This document shows positions 47,020-58,604 of a stretch of DNA of 64,000 bases, one piece after another; the first letter of the stretch is position 1; each line of letters opens with the position of its first letter. Location: assembly GCA_024752435.1 (NCBI GenBank), contig CP103020.1:806001-870000 (forward strand), written 5' to 3'. The position numbers were made by a program, and so were the translations under genes. Below the pieces are notes generated by a model. It saw nothing but the letters and a program-made list of their open reading frames with translations. It made no database searches and was not told the DNA's origin. Source of the DNA: Allantophomopsis cytisporea. Taxonomy: Eukaryota; Ascomycota; Leotiomycetes; Phacidiales; Phacidiaceae.

Positions 47020-48866
47020 CCATTAGAATGGAGGTGAATGGCTGCTTACGGAGCGAGGGAGTGAGAAAAAGGTTTAAAGATGGGGCCGGTTGGTATGAAA
47101 CTGTTACCCAGTCTCAGAAGGTTTTCCGAAGTCGCAGGGGGAAAAACTTATGCTTGTTCTCTCGGGAAAAACGGTACTACGGCAGTCTCTCTTTTTGTTC
47201 AACCAGAATTTCCTCTTACGTTTTTGTTGACACGGAGAAGCAGAATTGAGCAAATGCTATTCGTGACTACTACCGACTCTGGGGTCCAGGAGCGAGTGGA
47301 GAGGGTCTCACAACTACGATAATACGATAGGTGGACCGACCTTCGCAGAATTCGCATTCGTACTTGGGACTTTGATTTAAGAAGTTATCAGTTCATTCTC
47401 TACAACTCAACGAAAAGCGTAGTATCAGATCATGCCCATTGTTCTCATCTCAGTATATTATCAGGAGTCAAAGCACGACGTGCTGGAGAAGAATTTAAAT
47501 GACGTCGTACTTGGACGCTTGATCCACAGTAAAAAAAAGCCACAAAATGCAGCCAGAGATTCCCCGCAAAGCTTAGCTGCATCGTTTCTCTGATGAGCAA
47601 TCTATCGATTGCTAAGTACATAGATCTCAAAAAGATTCGCAGTGCATCAATAAAAAGATGGGAGCACCAAGCAGGGAGTATTGTATAATGTTGCTATCTT
47701 CCTTCGTCTTCGTATTTCGTGTTGCAGTTTGATTTGGAAAATGATCTGCAAGAGATGATGAACGGATGTGTTGTTCCTTGCTAAGCCGGACGCCTGACAT
47801 TCCTTCGCGCGATGTAGCAAATATTTCTTGAGGATCGAGTACGGCAAGCTCTTTTCCGTTGAAGCATGATCATTGTCACGGATTTAAGTTCCCAATTCAT
47901 CTAAAAAAATTCATATATGATTTGATCCTTTTTTCATTGAGTAAATCGAGAAGTGTAACGAGTGCATCGTTATCTACAGTCACGATGTTGATCCTGCAGC
48001 AGATTTTGGTACTGAATTGATTTAAGGAGAAGGGAAGCAGAATTACTCCGCAGCTATCTTAATACAACGAAGTGAGGTGTATGCCTAATCCGGTGATAGG
48101 GTGAAAATGAGAACCGCTCACCTTCATACTCGTCCTCCGGTGCAGTGAGGTCTGATATCGAGCGTATGCCGGCATCTACTGCATCAACTGGTGCTGCAAA
48201 AGAGCACAAAGCTCCTAACTAATGGCGATACCGTGGGAACAAAGCCCGACATAACCGGGAGAGAAAAGTACCTCAGGTATCTATCTGTCCCAGCCTCGGG
48301 TTCCCCTCAAAGTTTGATTATATATAAAGTTTCCAGTGCATATGCGCGGTAGCTAACCATGCGAGCATATGTATCTGTTGCACGCACAGGTTGACCTGCG
48401 ACTTGAAGAAGTAACTTCTGGGTTACTGCGCAAAGCATGATATATGTATCTAATCTCTATTATAAATCTCTTTGGTTATATTGAGAGAAGCATATTATCA
48501 ATAAATAAAGAACTTTAATGAGCTTTCGGCTGTGTTATGACACCCTACTTCAAAATCTGACAAGATTGGTTCCATGCATAACTACGCAGATCTTGTTTCT
48601 CTTACAACAATACATTCAAAAAGAGAACTCGAATCAGGTTGGATTAAAAATACCCCGCGGCACAAATCCACTCGTCCAGATTTAGAATTTACTTACCGGC
48701 CCCAAATAAAGCATTCCCCGCACCTCGGATGGTACCGACGTGTGTACATCGTCACTTAGAAGCGGGGTACTCCTCAGTAACGGAGATCAATTACAACGGG
48801 CGTCCAACGAATGTGAGAGTTGTAATATAGTTCCTTAGTGCGGGCAAATGGTTATATAGTCAGCCA

Positions 48867-48883
48867 TCCGGACACTGTCCGGA
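48867..48883. promoter_or_regulatory. Perfect CGG-N7-CCG palindrome
   Basis: TCCGGACACTGTCCGGA is an 8-bp perfect inverted repeat around one base, containing CGG-N7-CCG. Zn2Cys6 dimers bind inverted CGG triplets with a protein-specific spacer. It sits 98 bp before the serine hydrolase ATG, just after a TATATAG-like sequence at about 48853. Confidence 0.55.
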
Positions 48884-48980
48884 ATCTCTACAGTGAATTT
48901 CACAGATTCACAACTGTTGGAAAAACGGACTTGAAATTTATATTGATATTATACAATATTTGATTGAGAAACATTACAAG

Positions 48981-50474
48981 ATGTCCGAAACATTGGTCTC
49001 CCGTTCCGGAAATCACACTCCCTCAGGGACTCTCACCCCTAATGGACAACATACACTTCGCCATCATGGCCAAGCACACACCGTGTCGGAGAAGAGCATT
49101 TCAAACATCAAGGCGCGTGCGTATAACTTCATTCCAAGTGTATAGCGGCCAAAATTAACACTTGCTAGACATCGACCGCGCAACTGCCGACCCAACTAAA
49201 AATATTCCTGGCTTCGTCACACACGTAGTGAATCGCTCCGGCGACGAGATCTTCTCACACGCATCGGGCCGGCGTGGGCATGATGTCGAGGAGCCGATGA
49301 CGATGGAAACGGTGTTCTGGATTGCTTCATGCACCAAGATGGTAGTGGGGATAGCGTGCATGCAGCTTGTTGAGCAAGGGGTGCTTCGACTGGATGATCC
49401 AGACTTGGTTGATAAACTTTGTCCGGAACTCAAGGATGTTAAGATCCTGAAAGGATTCGAGAAGGATGGGACACCAATCCTAGTGGAGAAAAGGAATCGG
49501 ATTACCTTGCGAATGTTGTTATCGCATACCGGTAAGTGCGAATGGGTTGTGAGGATTGCAGGGTGCTGACGGGAACAGCTGGATTTGGATATTCTTTCTT
49601 CAGTCCACTCATTAGGCAATTTGGATATCCGATGGGCTATGATGAGTTCTCAGGTAAGATGCAAGACTTCGAGATGCCGCTGTTGTTCGAGCCTGGCACC
49701 GACTGGAATTATGGTGTAGGACCCCCCCTACTCTCTTCAAGTTGTGGTCGATCTGATTATTGCTAGGTGAACATCGACTGGGCAGGATTTATGCTGGAGC
49801 GCGCAACTAATATGTCTCTGAATGACTACATTCAACAAAACATAGTCAAGCCGCTGGACATCAACAACATGAGCTTCTTCCCTGACACCGGAATGGTCTC
49901 GCGCCTGGCACACATGCACTACCGCGACCCATCGGGAAACATCTCCACGCGCGAGCATCTCTTGAGAGCTCCACTTAACACAAAAGCCAGTAGTAAAGAG
50001 AAAGATGAGATCGTCAACTCTGGCGGGGCCGGGCTGTTCACGCAGCCAAAGGAATATACCAAGATCATTGCCATGTTACTGAATGATGGCACATCTCCCA
50101 CAACCGGCAAGCAGATCCTTAAGCCAGCAACTGTTGATCAGATGTTCACAAACCAAATCCCTGAGATGCCAAATTTCGGTCGCAAATACATAAATGACGC
50201 TAATCCTCAGTTGACGAACCCACTTCAAGAACTGTATCCACAACCGCATGACCAACCCCAGGGTTGGGGCTTGACGTTCTTCATGACAATCGAAGAAGGT
50301 GCTACTGGCAGAGGAAAGAACACAGCTAATTGGGCGGGACTGCCCAATTTGTTCTGGTGGTGTGATAGGACGAAGGGAGTCGGTGGCATGGTTGCGACTC
50401 AGATTTTACCATTTGGTGATCCGCAGGTTATGGGGCTTTGGGCCGAAACCGAGGCCATGGTGTATGCTGGTTGA
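48981..50474 (+). CDS. Serine beta-lactamase-like hydrolase/transesterase
   Basis: A penicillin-binding/class C beta-lactamase fold enzyme, probably an esterase or LovD-like acyltransferase rather than a resistance enzyme. Exons 48981-49116, 49169-49531, 49579-49715 and 49767-50474; 447 residues. Introns are 47-52 bp; the third donor is an unusual GTAGGA. The nucleophile motif SxxK is SCTK (S99, K102). A catalytic-type tyrosine lies in NYGVNIDWAG (Y211). A glycine-rich region near VGGMVATQILPFGDP closes the active site. There is no signal peptide, so it is probably cytosolic. Exon 1 is inferred: the exon 2 frame has a stop at 49156 and no ATG, while MSETLV...SISNIKA joins in phase and resembles family N-termini. 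Confidence 0.82.
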
Positions 50475-50622
50475 TTTCCCCCCATATTCAGGGACTCGGC
50501 CCTGGAGTTTTGTGTCGGTAGGTTGGTATTGGGTTACTAGCTAGTTTACGTTAATATATGTACTTTGATGAATGTTCTTTCACTTACTACAAAGATTGCA
50601 ATCCAAGTTGCTACATGGTTCT

Positions 50623-52593
50623 TCAAGCGATGTCCATGTTGAGAGTACCTCGATTCTCCATACTTCTCACTGCACCCTCAATCAAATCCACCCAATCCTC
50701 ATCCTTAACCATAATGTCCAATTCGTGCCAATCAACTTGCTCCTCGGGCTGATTATCAATGGCATGAGTACTGAAGTATCTATGCCCTCTCAATTTGGCT
50801 AAATTTCGGTAAACTCTATAATCGACATCCTTTGGAAGAATCTCGACTACAGCACTGTTCTTAGGAACAAACATAGTGTGGACCAGCCCAGCTCCATGCA
50901 CACCGACTAGAATGTCCGTATCACTGGCAATACTTACTTGCTCAGCAAAGGTGTAAGCCGCGAAATCAATGACTCGAACATCAACATTCGGATAGCTTTC
51001 GTGCACAAGGTTAACATAATGATCGATATTTTTGATACGACGGGTACCCTTTCGATCGATAATGGTCATGGTAATAGGTCGGGACAAGTCGGTTGGTAGT
51101 GAAACATTGTAATAGTTACGAACTCGATAGGTAAATGTGTTCAGGAGTTGGGAATCAGTACAACCTTGAGGAAGCCAGTCATCATGCCACAATGGATTGC
51201 TACCTCCGGGTAATGGTAGAAGAACGTCCTGAGGACATCCTGCTTGGGTCGAGCTCTGGAAGTCAGCAAGTCGCATCGGTGGCTTCCCGCTGAAGAGTCC
51301 CCAGAGGTCCCAGAATGCTCCTTCGCCCTCGTTGTCTGTGATAACTACCTGAACCTTGCTATAATCTATGACGTTATCTCCTGAAGACATCCAGAGCACA
51401 TCCATCGACATGAAAAAAGAGAATATCTCATTCAGGCAATGCCACGGATTTCCCGCGCCTTCACGCTTTACCAAGACAGCCATTCTGCTATCGGTGTCCG
51501 AACAGCTTTGGTGCTCCACAGGCATTGATCGAATCCGTGCTATGTTCAGGTGTTCGGCAATCGTATATGCTGGACCAGTTTCGTACATATACTGTGGAAA
51601 ATGCGCAATTGGTGGAACGTCGAGTGCTTTTACATTTGCCTCATTCCAGTTTTGCAGGTGGCAATCCACATCAAATTTCTTGCTCTTAGGGTTGTAAATT
51701 GCTCCTCTAACTACACAGAATGAATCGGTTCTGAAGTCTGAGATCTTGGTTCGGAAGCATTCAATATCGGCAGTGCCAGGCGAGAACTTGTGTTCGCAAT
51801 AGGGCATTTTGGTAGCAGCGAGGTTTTCAAGATATGATAAGCCATATATATCTTCACACTTATCGATCGTTGCATCCGCAAAATAATCTATCGGAAGCTT
51901 TGGGTGTAGGGTGCTGGTTGGTGGGGCTGTATAAACTTCTATAGACTGTGAAGTACCTGTTGGAGAGACGTTGGTTTTCTCGGATTGTGAAATACTTGTC
52001 GCTAAAATGGTATCGACTTCCTGAGATTGCGATGTACTTGTAGATAAGGGCGTATTGAGTTTCTCGGAATGTGGTGTACTTGATGGTAAAGGGACAGTGA
52101 CATCCACAAATTGTGATATATTTATTGGTGAAGGAGCAGTGACAACCTCAAACTCTGATGTACCTGTTGGTAAAGGGGTATTGATATCATCAGGCTGCGA
52201 TGTACTTGTCGATAAAGATATACTGATTTCCTCAGACCTCGAGGCACTTAAAGGCAAAAGGGTATTGACTTCCGTAGACTGTACGGTGCTTGAAGGTAGT
52301 GTAGCAAACACTTCCTCAAGCTCTGCGGCAATGATCATTAGCCTACCATTCATGCCCTTACAAGAGTATGACATACCCTGGGTTGTCTTAGAGATCACAT
52401 CCTCCTCGACCACTATAGCTCCAGTAACGACTTCTAACGCAGCATCATTCGGTACGACAGGTGTAAGTGCAAAAGGCTCGACTTCGAACTCACGAACAGC
52501 ATGCAAACTCCAAAAAGTATAGAAAATGATTGTAGAGAAAAATACCAGGAGAGCGATCCTTCCAACCTTTGAGGACTGTACAGCGTGAACCAT
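50623..52593 (-). CDS. GT61-family glycosyltransferase with 14-residue repeat stem
   Basis: A 656-residue single-exon type II membrane protein. A membrane anchor lies at residues 11-30 (GRIALLVFFSTIIFYTFWSL). A Ser/Thr-rich stem at about 104-228 is made of nine degenerate 14-residue repeats. The catalytic region follows to the C-terminus. The GT61 (DUF563) signature appears as DILVGVHGAGLVHTMFVP followed by VEILP and YRNLAKLRGHRY. The family transfers xylose, GlcNAc or related sugars in the ER/Golgi; the sugar here is unknown. The gene is convergent with the serine hydrolase, 148 bp apart, and divergent from the F-box gene. The repeat stem is likely O-mannosylated. Confidence 0.88.
   Translation of the reverse strand: MVHAVQSSKVGRIALLVFFSTIIFYTFWSLHAVREFEVEPFALTPVVPNDAALEVVTGAIVVEEDVISKTTQGMSYSCKGMNGRLMIIAAELEEVFATLPSSTVQSTEVNTLLPLSASRSEEISISLSTSTSQPDDINTPLPTGTSEFEVVTAPSPINISQFVDVTVPLPSSTPHSEKLNTPLSTSTSQSQEVDTILATSISQSEKTNVSPTGTSQSIEVYTAPPTSTLHPKLPIDYFADATIDKCEDIYGLSYLENLAATKMPYCEHKFSPGTADIECFRTKISDFRTDSFCVVRGAIYNPKSKKFDVDCHLQNWNEANVKALDVPPIAHFPQYMYETGPAYTIAEHLNIARIRSMPVEHQSCSDTDSRMAVLVKREGAGNPWHCLNEIFSFFMSMDVLWMSSGDNVIDYSKVQVVITDNEGEGAFWDLWGLFSGKPPMRLADFQSSTQAGCPQDVLLPLPGGSNPLWHDDWLPQGCTDSQLLNTFTYRVRNYYNVSLPTDLSRPITMTIIDRKGTRRIKNIDHYVNLVHESYPNVDVRVIDFAAYTFAEQVSIASDTDILVGVHGAGLVHTMFVPKNSAVVEILPKDVDYRVYRNLAKLRGHRYFSTHAIDNQPEEQVDWHELDIMVKDEDWVDLIEGAVRSMENRGTLNMDIA
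51910..52284 (-). repeat. 42-bp coding minisatellite in GT61 stem
   Basis: Nine units of 14 residues (one of 13). Typical units are SQPDDINTPLPTGT, PHSEKLNTPLSTST and SQSIEVYTAPPTST. The sharing is mostly Ser/Thr at the ends, hydrophobic at position 6 and Thr-Pro-Leu in the middle. Confidence 0.8.
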
Positions 52594-53322
52594 CGCTGAA
52601 TCCGTGAAAAGCGACGAAAATCAAAACAAAAGAAAGTGCCACAATTACCGTTTTGAAAAGTGCCATTGCTCCTCTTCAAATATGTCACCTCCTTTTCCGC
52701 CCCCGCTGGCTGGAAATATCAAGCTTGGACAGCATCTAAATTAGCCTCCACCTTGGGGATATGTTTTAAATGTTCAAGCTGAAAAGGTGAAGGATTGAAG
52801 GGCTAGGCTTCTGGTCAGCTCTGTGTAAGGCACTGGGCTAAGCCGTCTCGACGGCATGGTCTTAATACGGCCTAGCCTCAGGAGTTTACGAGAATAGAAT
52901 TGGGGTCCTCGATGTGGACATTATGAGGCTGAGAGCACGGTGTCAAAATTGTATCAGTGCGTATAGTGGACTCAACGCTGGAACGCTGAGGGTTCCCATC
53001 GCCTGACTTTGCTTTACTGTACGGTCGATAAAGTGCGGCGTAGTTCAGTAAAAGTCATGATCTAATTGCGGAGTAATCGATGTTGGAGAGTGATGCGCAC
53101 TGTTCACCAAAGCCAGAGTCAAAGATTGTAGCGTCCCATTAATGCCTAATTTGTAAGGCTTTTTATTATTATTCTATATGTGAATGTTCCTGCTGAATAT
53201 GTTATCTTCGCGGTATAGATGATCGATTTGTCCACAATCCAGAGCATGATCTATACTTCAATACCTTTATTTTACTTTGGTGTCTGAGTTTCTACATCAC
53301 ATAGTTCCTGAATATTGTTAAA
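52594..53322. promoter_or_regulatory. Divergent promoter region, GT61 / F-box
   Basis: About 730 bp separates two divergent starts. AT-rich stretches near 53160-53280 could include TATA-like sequences. No specific operator was recognised. Confidence 0.45.
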
Positions 53323-54630
53323 ATGGTTCAGCAGGTCATTCTATATTGTGCTATTTGCGGATGTCGGATCAAGCCTACCAATGATATCTACCATGACGGC
53401 GCAGAATCCGATCTCGAATTTACAAAGAAGACAGCCGTGAGCCATTCCTTACTGTCTGAATAAGTAACGATTTCCCCCTCTGACTGAGTTTTGTAGTGGT
53501 TGTTCGAAGAACCTCAAGTCCTCCTTGGCCCATTGGCTGCCACGTGAGTTTCATTGAATCTTAATCCTTATGAAAGGGCAGATATCATAACTCTGATGAA
53601 TATGTGCAGGAATAAATTCGTGAACATTGCAGAAGATCCACAAACAGGCTTTGCGACACATTGTAGGTGGCAGGACGAACAAACAGTGCAGGTCTCAGGA
53701 CACCAAGTACCTGTGTATGAGGAATCTCGCCGTTTCCATAAGCATATATTCTTTCCCACACATCCTGTATGTTTTTCAATCGTGCAGAGAGTACTCAAAG
53801 GGCGCGAGGGAAGGAACATTGATTGGATTCCCAAATCATTGGCTCAGTTCCACCTAGCCCTTTGCCAAGAGATTAGAAAAGACTGGGCCGACCCTGCATA
53901 TGACAGTCAGATGAACTTTGACGTTCTGAGCTTGAGATGGAGGAGAGAGGACAAATATCTTGGTGCAGCTGACTTCTCCCAACTTGGCCGCTCTGGTGGA
54001 TTTAGTCTTGCTGGAGAGTGGAAAGTAAGCGGTAAACCCATAATCTATTTCAACCACTCACATCTAATTCCGCAGTACTTAGAGATGGACCCGTACGGAG
54101 ATGGGGACCTGACGATACCTTTGCTTTCTGGACTTGTACCCCTTTCATCTTCTGATAAGCTTTCTGCATTTCTGAAGCCGGCAACAGATACAAAGATCTG
54201 TACAGCTACACCTTTCGAACGATTGCCTACAGAGATCATAAAGCATATTACCTCTTTTTTGACAACTAGCACGACTTTGTTGCTTGCTCAAACAAATAAG
54301 ACGATATCCAAAATGGTGCTGGGTGATTTCGGCTCTACGTTCTGGCGCGAACAGCTCTTGGAGGGCAGGCTGTTCCCATTCTTCGATAAGCGTGACGTGG
54401 ATGCCAATCGTTGTCGAAGATACCAGCGGGAGACGCAACAAGGTATAGTTACAGAATGGGACTGGAAATCACTTGCCAAGGCACTGGGTTCGTGGACAAC
54501 CCCAGTGTTAAGGTTGGACAACGATGATGAGGACAATACGACACCCATGGGATTGTGGAAAACACTCCCTTTGGGCTTTCAAAATAGGAGACGGATATAT
54601 GAGCTTGCCATGACGGTTGAGAACTCTTGA
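53323..54630 (+). CDS. F-box domain protein
   Basis: Probable substrate adaptor of an SCF ubiquitin ligase. Exons 53323-53436, 53497-53543 and 53610-54630, with introns of 60 and 66 bp; 393 residues. The F-box is near residues 250-295 (TPFERLPTEIIKHITSFL), well inside the protein rather than at the N-terminus. The N-terminal part starts MVQQVILYCAICGCRI, with a CxxCxC pattern that might bind metal, and contains HCRWQDEQTVQVSGH and FPTHPVCFSIVQRVL. This layout recurs in fungal F-box families that are large and variable. No leucine-rich or WD repeats follow. Exons 1 and 2 rest on splice signals and phase only. Confidence 0.75.
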
Positions 54631-55130
54631 CTGTCTTCGATGGTTTTTAGACATGGGTAAGAGGAGATCTCGAGAGACCATATTTACATTATGAATAATA
54701 TATATACTTGACTTGACCAGGTCATAAGAACCTGCTTGATGTTTTCGGGTCTTGTCATGTTGTAATTGTAGTAGATGCATATGGGTACAGCGCGATCCAA
54801 TATTTTATCATACTACTATTATAGACCATATTATAAATCTTAGTACGTATTATCTGATAGCAGGCACTAGACTGACACCCGGGAAGCGTTTGAACATTCT
54901 TCCTTGTCATTGTAGCAGTTTCTCTTTGCAGCATTATTCTTCCCACACCTATAGTAAAATATAATGTCTAGAAACCTAGCTGGGATTCAAGACATTAATC
55001 AGAGATGCTGTTAAATGGACATCTGCAGATACTCATAATTATAGTTCAGAACATGTCACCCGCATCTTAGAATCCCACCACACACATCATAGCTCGGTTC
55101 TCTTGTACATAAATTCCTCAATAAATAAAT
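54631..55130. other. 3' region between convergent genes
   Basis: AT-rich, about 500 bp, between the convergent F-box and esterase genes. No feature seen. Confidence 0.5.
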
Positions 55131-56251
55131 CTATTGCACACTCTTAATATGCGTAATCGTATCCGAAATAAATTCCTTCGCCTGATCCAACGCCTCGTCC
55201 ATATGCATGAATGGATGTGGCACGCCGGCGAATCTCTTCAAAATAACTTTATTCCCTGCCTCCTCCAATTTCTTCGCATATGCTTCCCCTTCATCACGCA
55301 TAGGATCACAATCCGCCGTCATTATAACAGTCAGACTTGCAAGACCCTTGCAGTCCGGCGCCTGCATCGCATCCTTAAACCAACTGACATCCTTCTCCTG
55401 CTCGGCGCGCACCGCCGGGTCTTTGGAAAGCGACTCCCACTTAATACCATCAAACCACTTCATGCGCGCCCAGTTAAGTGTCGGTGCGAACTCACACTCC
55501 TTGACGGATGGATACGATGAGTCAGCCGCTGTAGGTACAATCGAAATGTCTGCAATTTGTGGTGTGCCCACGACGACGGCTTTAATTGGGATGCCAGCAT
55601 CACGCGCCAAGTGGTCGCATATCAGGGCGATGTTTGCGCCCGCGGAGACGCCGCCTAAAGTAATGATTTCGGGGTTGATGTCAAATGTGGTCGGGTGAGA
55701 ATAGACATATTGTAGGGCAGAGAAGCAGTCGTATATACCCGTTGGGTAGGCGTATTCTGGAACCAGGCGGTAATCTACGTCGACGACTACAACAGAGGCG
55801 GAAACGCAGATGTGGCGGAGGATGTGTGATTCGGTGTCTAGATCACCAAGTCCCCAGCCTACAATTTTCATTGTCAGTCTGGTGTTCGAAGCCCCAAAAA
55901 AAAGTCTCATAGGAGGGACTTACCGCCGCCGTGGAAATCAATATGGACCGGCCATCCATTCGCCGGTTTCTCACCCTCAGGAACATACACGCGGATAGCA
56001 ATATCCCCTGGGTATTTTGACCAGCCCGGTACTTTCATGTCCCATTCTTTGGCACATGCTGGTGCAGGCGCTGTGCCGTATGCATAGAGTCTGGAGTATA
56101 CTTTTCGAAGGACGGCAAGATCAATTGGCTTATTTGGCGTGTTTGCGACGTGCTCATTGTAGAGCTTTATGAATTTTGGATCGAGTTTCGGGAGAAGGTC
56201 TGGGTGAATTGGGTTCAAGGCTTCATGGCCTTTTTCTCCGGCTGTGGACAT
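55131..56251 (-). CDS. Alpha/beta hydrolase, HSL-type esterase
   Basis: A carboxylester hydrolase of the hormone-sensitive lipase family; 351 residues. Two exons, 55924-56251 and 55131-55858, with a 64-bp phase-1 intron that splits the oxyanion-hole motif HGGGWGLGD. The nucleophile elbow is GVSAG; the aspartate is probably in ADCDPMRDEG and the histidine in GVPHPFMH, giving a complete triad. No signal peptide, so it is intracellular. It is divergent from the reductase gene and close to two FAD monooxygenases and a regulator, so it may deacylate a pathway intermediate. Alternatively it is an unrelated detoxifying esterase. Confidence 0.88.
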
Positions 56252-57008
56252 TTTGAATTGGTTTAGAAAGAGCTACGAGGAAAAGGATGTTCTGAGTGCA
56301 AGTGTCGAAGACAGAGAGGTGGGAAAACAAGTAGGGATTTGCAGGAAATGAATGAGATAGATGGGGATAAGTGAGATCTGTGACTTATACAATGAACATG
56401 GAGTTGCTTCTCTGCATGATGAATTATAATTGATGCATAAGGAAAGACACAAATTGACTTTCGACAGTTGAAAGTGGTGAAGACAGTCGATGTGAATTCC
56501 ACCCCACCATAGATACTCCGTCGCATCGCGGTGCGTCGCAGCTTTTATCGGCCTAGATCAGGTAATGTGGGGTGCACTTATTGCGCGGATTTTAGTGGAA
56601 GGGGTGTGCTTTCCGACGGTAGCATTAGCGAGCACTTAGTGACCTGCACATGTAGAGGACCCCTAAGTTACAGTTTATCACCAGTGCCGATACTGTCCTA
56701 AACATTTCCATGACATTTCGATCGGACAATGCAAAGTTAATCTGACCTGAGATCTTCGAAATCCCGTCGCAAATACCATAGAGATGTCAGAGGAAAGTTA
56801 CCAGCAAGAATATCTAGTCATAGCAAATGGATAGTCAATAAAGTAAAGTGCTCTTATTCACCTATCTCTAATCTCATCTCTCTCGTTTCCTTTCATTTTC
56901 AACAGTATTCAAGAAAGCGGCCTCAATTTCTCTCTATATACTGTTGCATTGTTTCTAAATACTTCCATCATCTTACCTTTCTATCATCAACATCAAATTC
57001 ACTCTCAA
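56252..57008. promoter_or_regulatory. Divergent promoter region, esterase / reductase
   Basis: 757 bp between the two start codons. CT-rich sequence (56875-57000) precedes the reductase start. A shared promoter is possible; no specific operator was recognised. Confidence 0.45.
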
Positions 57009-58108
57009 ATGTCTCCTCTTCCCTCAAACTCTCGTATCCTTGTAACCGGAGCAAATGGATTCATAGCAGCGCACTGCATCGCCTCCCTCCTTTCCCAGAA
57101 CTTCCAAGTGGTAGGAACTGTCCGCAGCTCTTCGAAGGCCGCTCAAGTACTCGCCCAACACTCTCACAATCCTCTTCTCACCCTCGCAATCGTGCCGGAC
57201 GTAACCGATCTCCACGCCTTCGACGACGCAATCGCTTCCTGTGACGGAGTACTGCACCTTGCTGCACCGTTCGGCTACAGCTACACAAACTTCGAGACTG
57301 AACTCTTGATCCCGAGTATAAACGGCACAAAAGCCGTATGTCTAGCTGCATCACGGACCGAGAGCGTCAAGCGTGTGGTGATTACGTCCAGCTTTGCGGC
57401 TGTCTTTGATGCTGCGAAGGGCGCAGCGCCTGGGAAGGTTTATGCAGAGGAGGACTGGAGTCCGCTTACGTATGAGGATGGTGTGAAGGCACCAATAACA
57501 CCAATTGCATATCGTGCGAGTAAGGTGCTGGCGGAGAAGACGGCGTGGGAGTTCGTAGAGAAGGAAAAGCCGGTGTGGGATTTGGTTACGTTGTGTCCTG
57601 GTATGGTCTTTGGGAGTCTACTTCCTGGAACTATCAGCTCTTTGCAGCAGTTGAATACTAGTAATGGGATTGTGTGGGGGTTGTTTGATGCTGAGAAGGT
57701 CCCGGAGACGAAGGCACCCAGTAAGTTGATTCTTTTAGTACACTTGTCACATGAATAGTGGCTGACTTCTTCGCAGTATGGACATCTGTTGTTACACTGG
57801 CAGAGGCACATATTGCGGCTTTGACGTCTGCTGCGGCGGGTAATCAGCGCTTCTTGGTGTGTAATGGAGATTTCGATAATCAGAAATTGGCAGATATTAT
57901 TCACGCCTCTACTAAGATTCCTCACTCAGCCAAGACGCGTGTACCTCTGGGATTCCCAGGAGATAGACTTAAGGGGAAGGTATATTCAGCGGATAGTAGC
58001 AAGGTCCAGAGGGTTCTTGGTCTTGACTTGAAGGCTGAGAGCTTGGAAGGGACTGTTGAGGGGCTTGTAAATCAATTGTTGCAGCTCGAGGAGCAGAGTA
58101 GAGTTTGA
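57009..58108 (+). CDS. NAD(P)-dependent ketoreductase/dihydroflavonol-reductase-like
   Basis: Extended short-chain dehydrogenase of the GRE2/dihydroflavonol 4-reductase group, reducing carbonyls with NADPH; 347 residues. Exons 57009-57720 and 57777-58108 with a 56-bp phase-1 intron. The cofactor loop is TGANGFIAAH (13-22). The catalytic set is serine in VITSSF (S127/S128) and YRASK (Y168, K172). An in-frame ATG at 56949 would add 20 unconserved residues, so 57009 is preferred because it places the Rossmann fold at the usual distance. It is the plus-strand partner of the divergent esterase and is followed by two minus-strand FAD monooxygenases. Confidence 0.9.
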
Positions 58109-58604
58109 ACTCCATAACGTATATAAATTCCAATATACGTATGACTTAGCTCTTGGCAATTGTCCCTGATAAATTGAGCAATAAGGTTGAAACTGTGCTT
58201 ATATATCATTTATCATAATGTTCGTCAGCGGCCGCAACACAAATACGCAACTCACCCAATGAGCCAGTTAACACTAGGACGCTTATTTCTGGGATTCGCA
58301 TTGTACACCTATCTCGAGTCATGGTTTTGCTGTGATCTTCCATAGTCTGCTTGTGGTGACAATAAGGTGGATGGTGACGGTATATTTAACCTCAGAGGGC
58401 AGCTAAGTGACGAAGCAGCATGGCTTGGTGTGTCAAATAGATTCCCAACTCTGGGCTTCTGATTTGAGAATGCTTCGAGAACATATACACAACATACATG
58501 GCTTTAATGTTACGGTTTGTGTATCTAAGTGATATCAAGGTTACGAAAGTAAAATCTTGTTTTAGGATTCCAAGTTAAAGAGTATCATAATCTATCATAA
58601 TCTA
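58109..58604. other. 3' region between convergent genes
   Basis: AT-rich, about 500 bp, with a TCTATCATAA direct repeat near 58590. No gene. Confidence 0.5.

Larger units (their letters stand above)
46403..48980. other. Intergenic region between divergent genes
   Basis: 2.6 kb between the siderophore transporter and the serine hydrolase gene. It contains three SreA-like GATA sites near the transporter and a CGG palindrome near the hydrolase. Open frames at 46857-47322 and 47647-47847 have no recognisable features. Confidence 0.5.

Noticed and set aside
48981..49145. A separate small gene ending at the TAG/TGA before the serine hydrolase exon 2
   Set aside because: The GTGCGT donor at 49117 and TAG acceptor at 49168 join it in phase to the hydrolase, which otherwise lacks a start.
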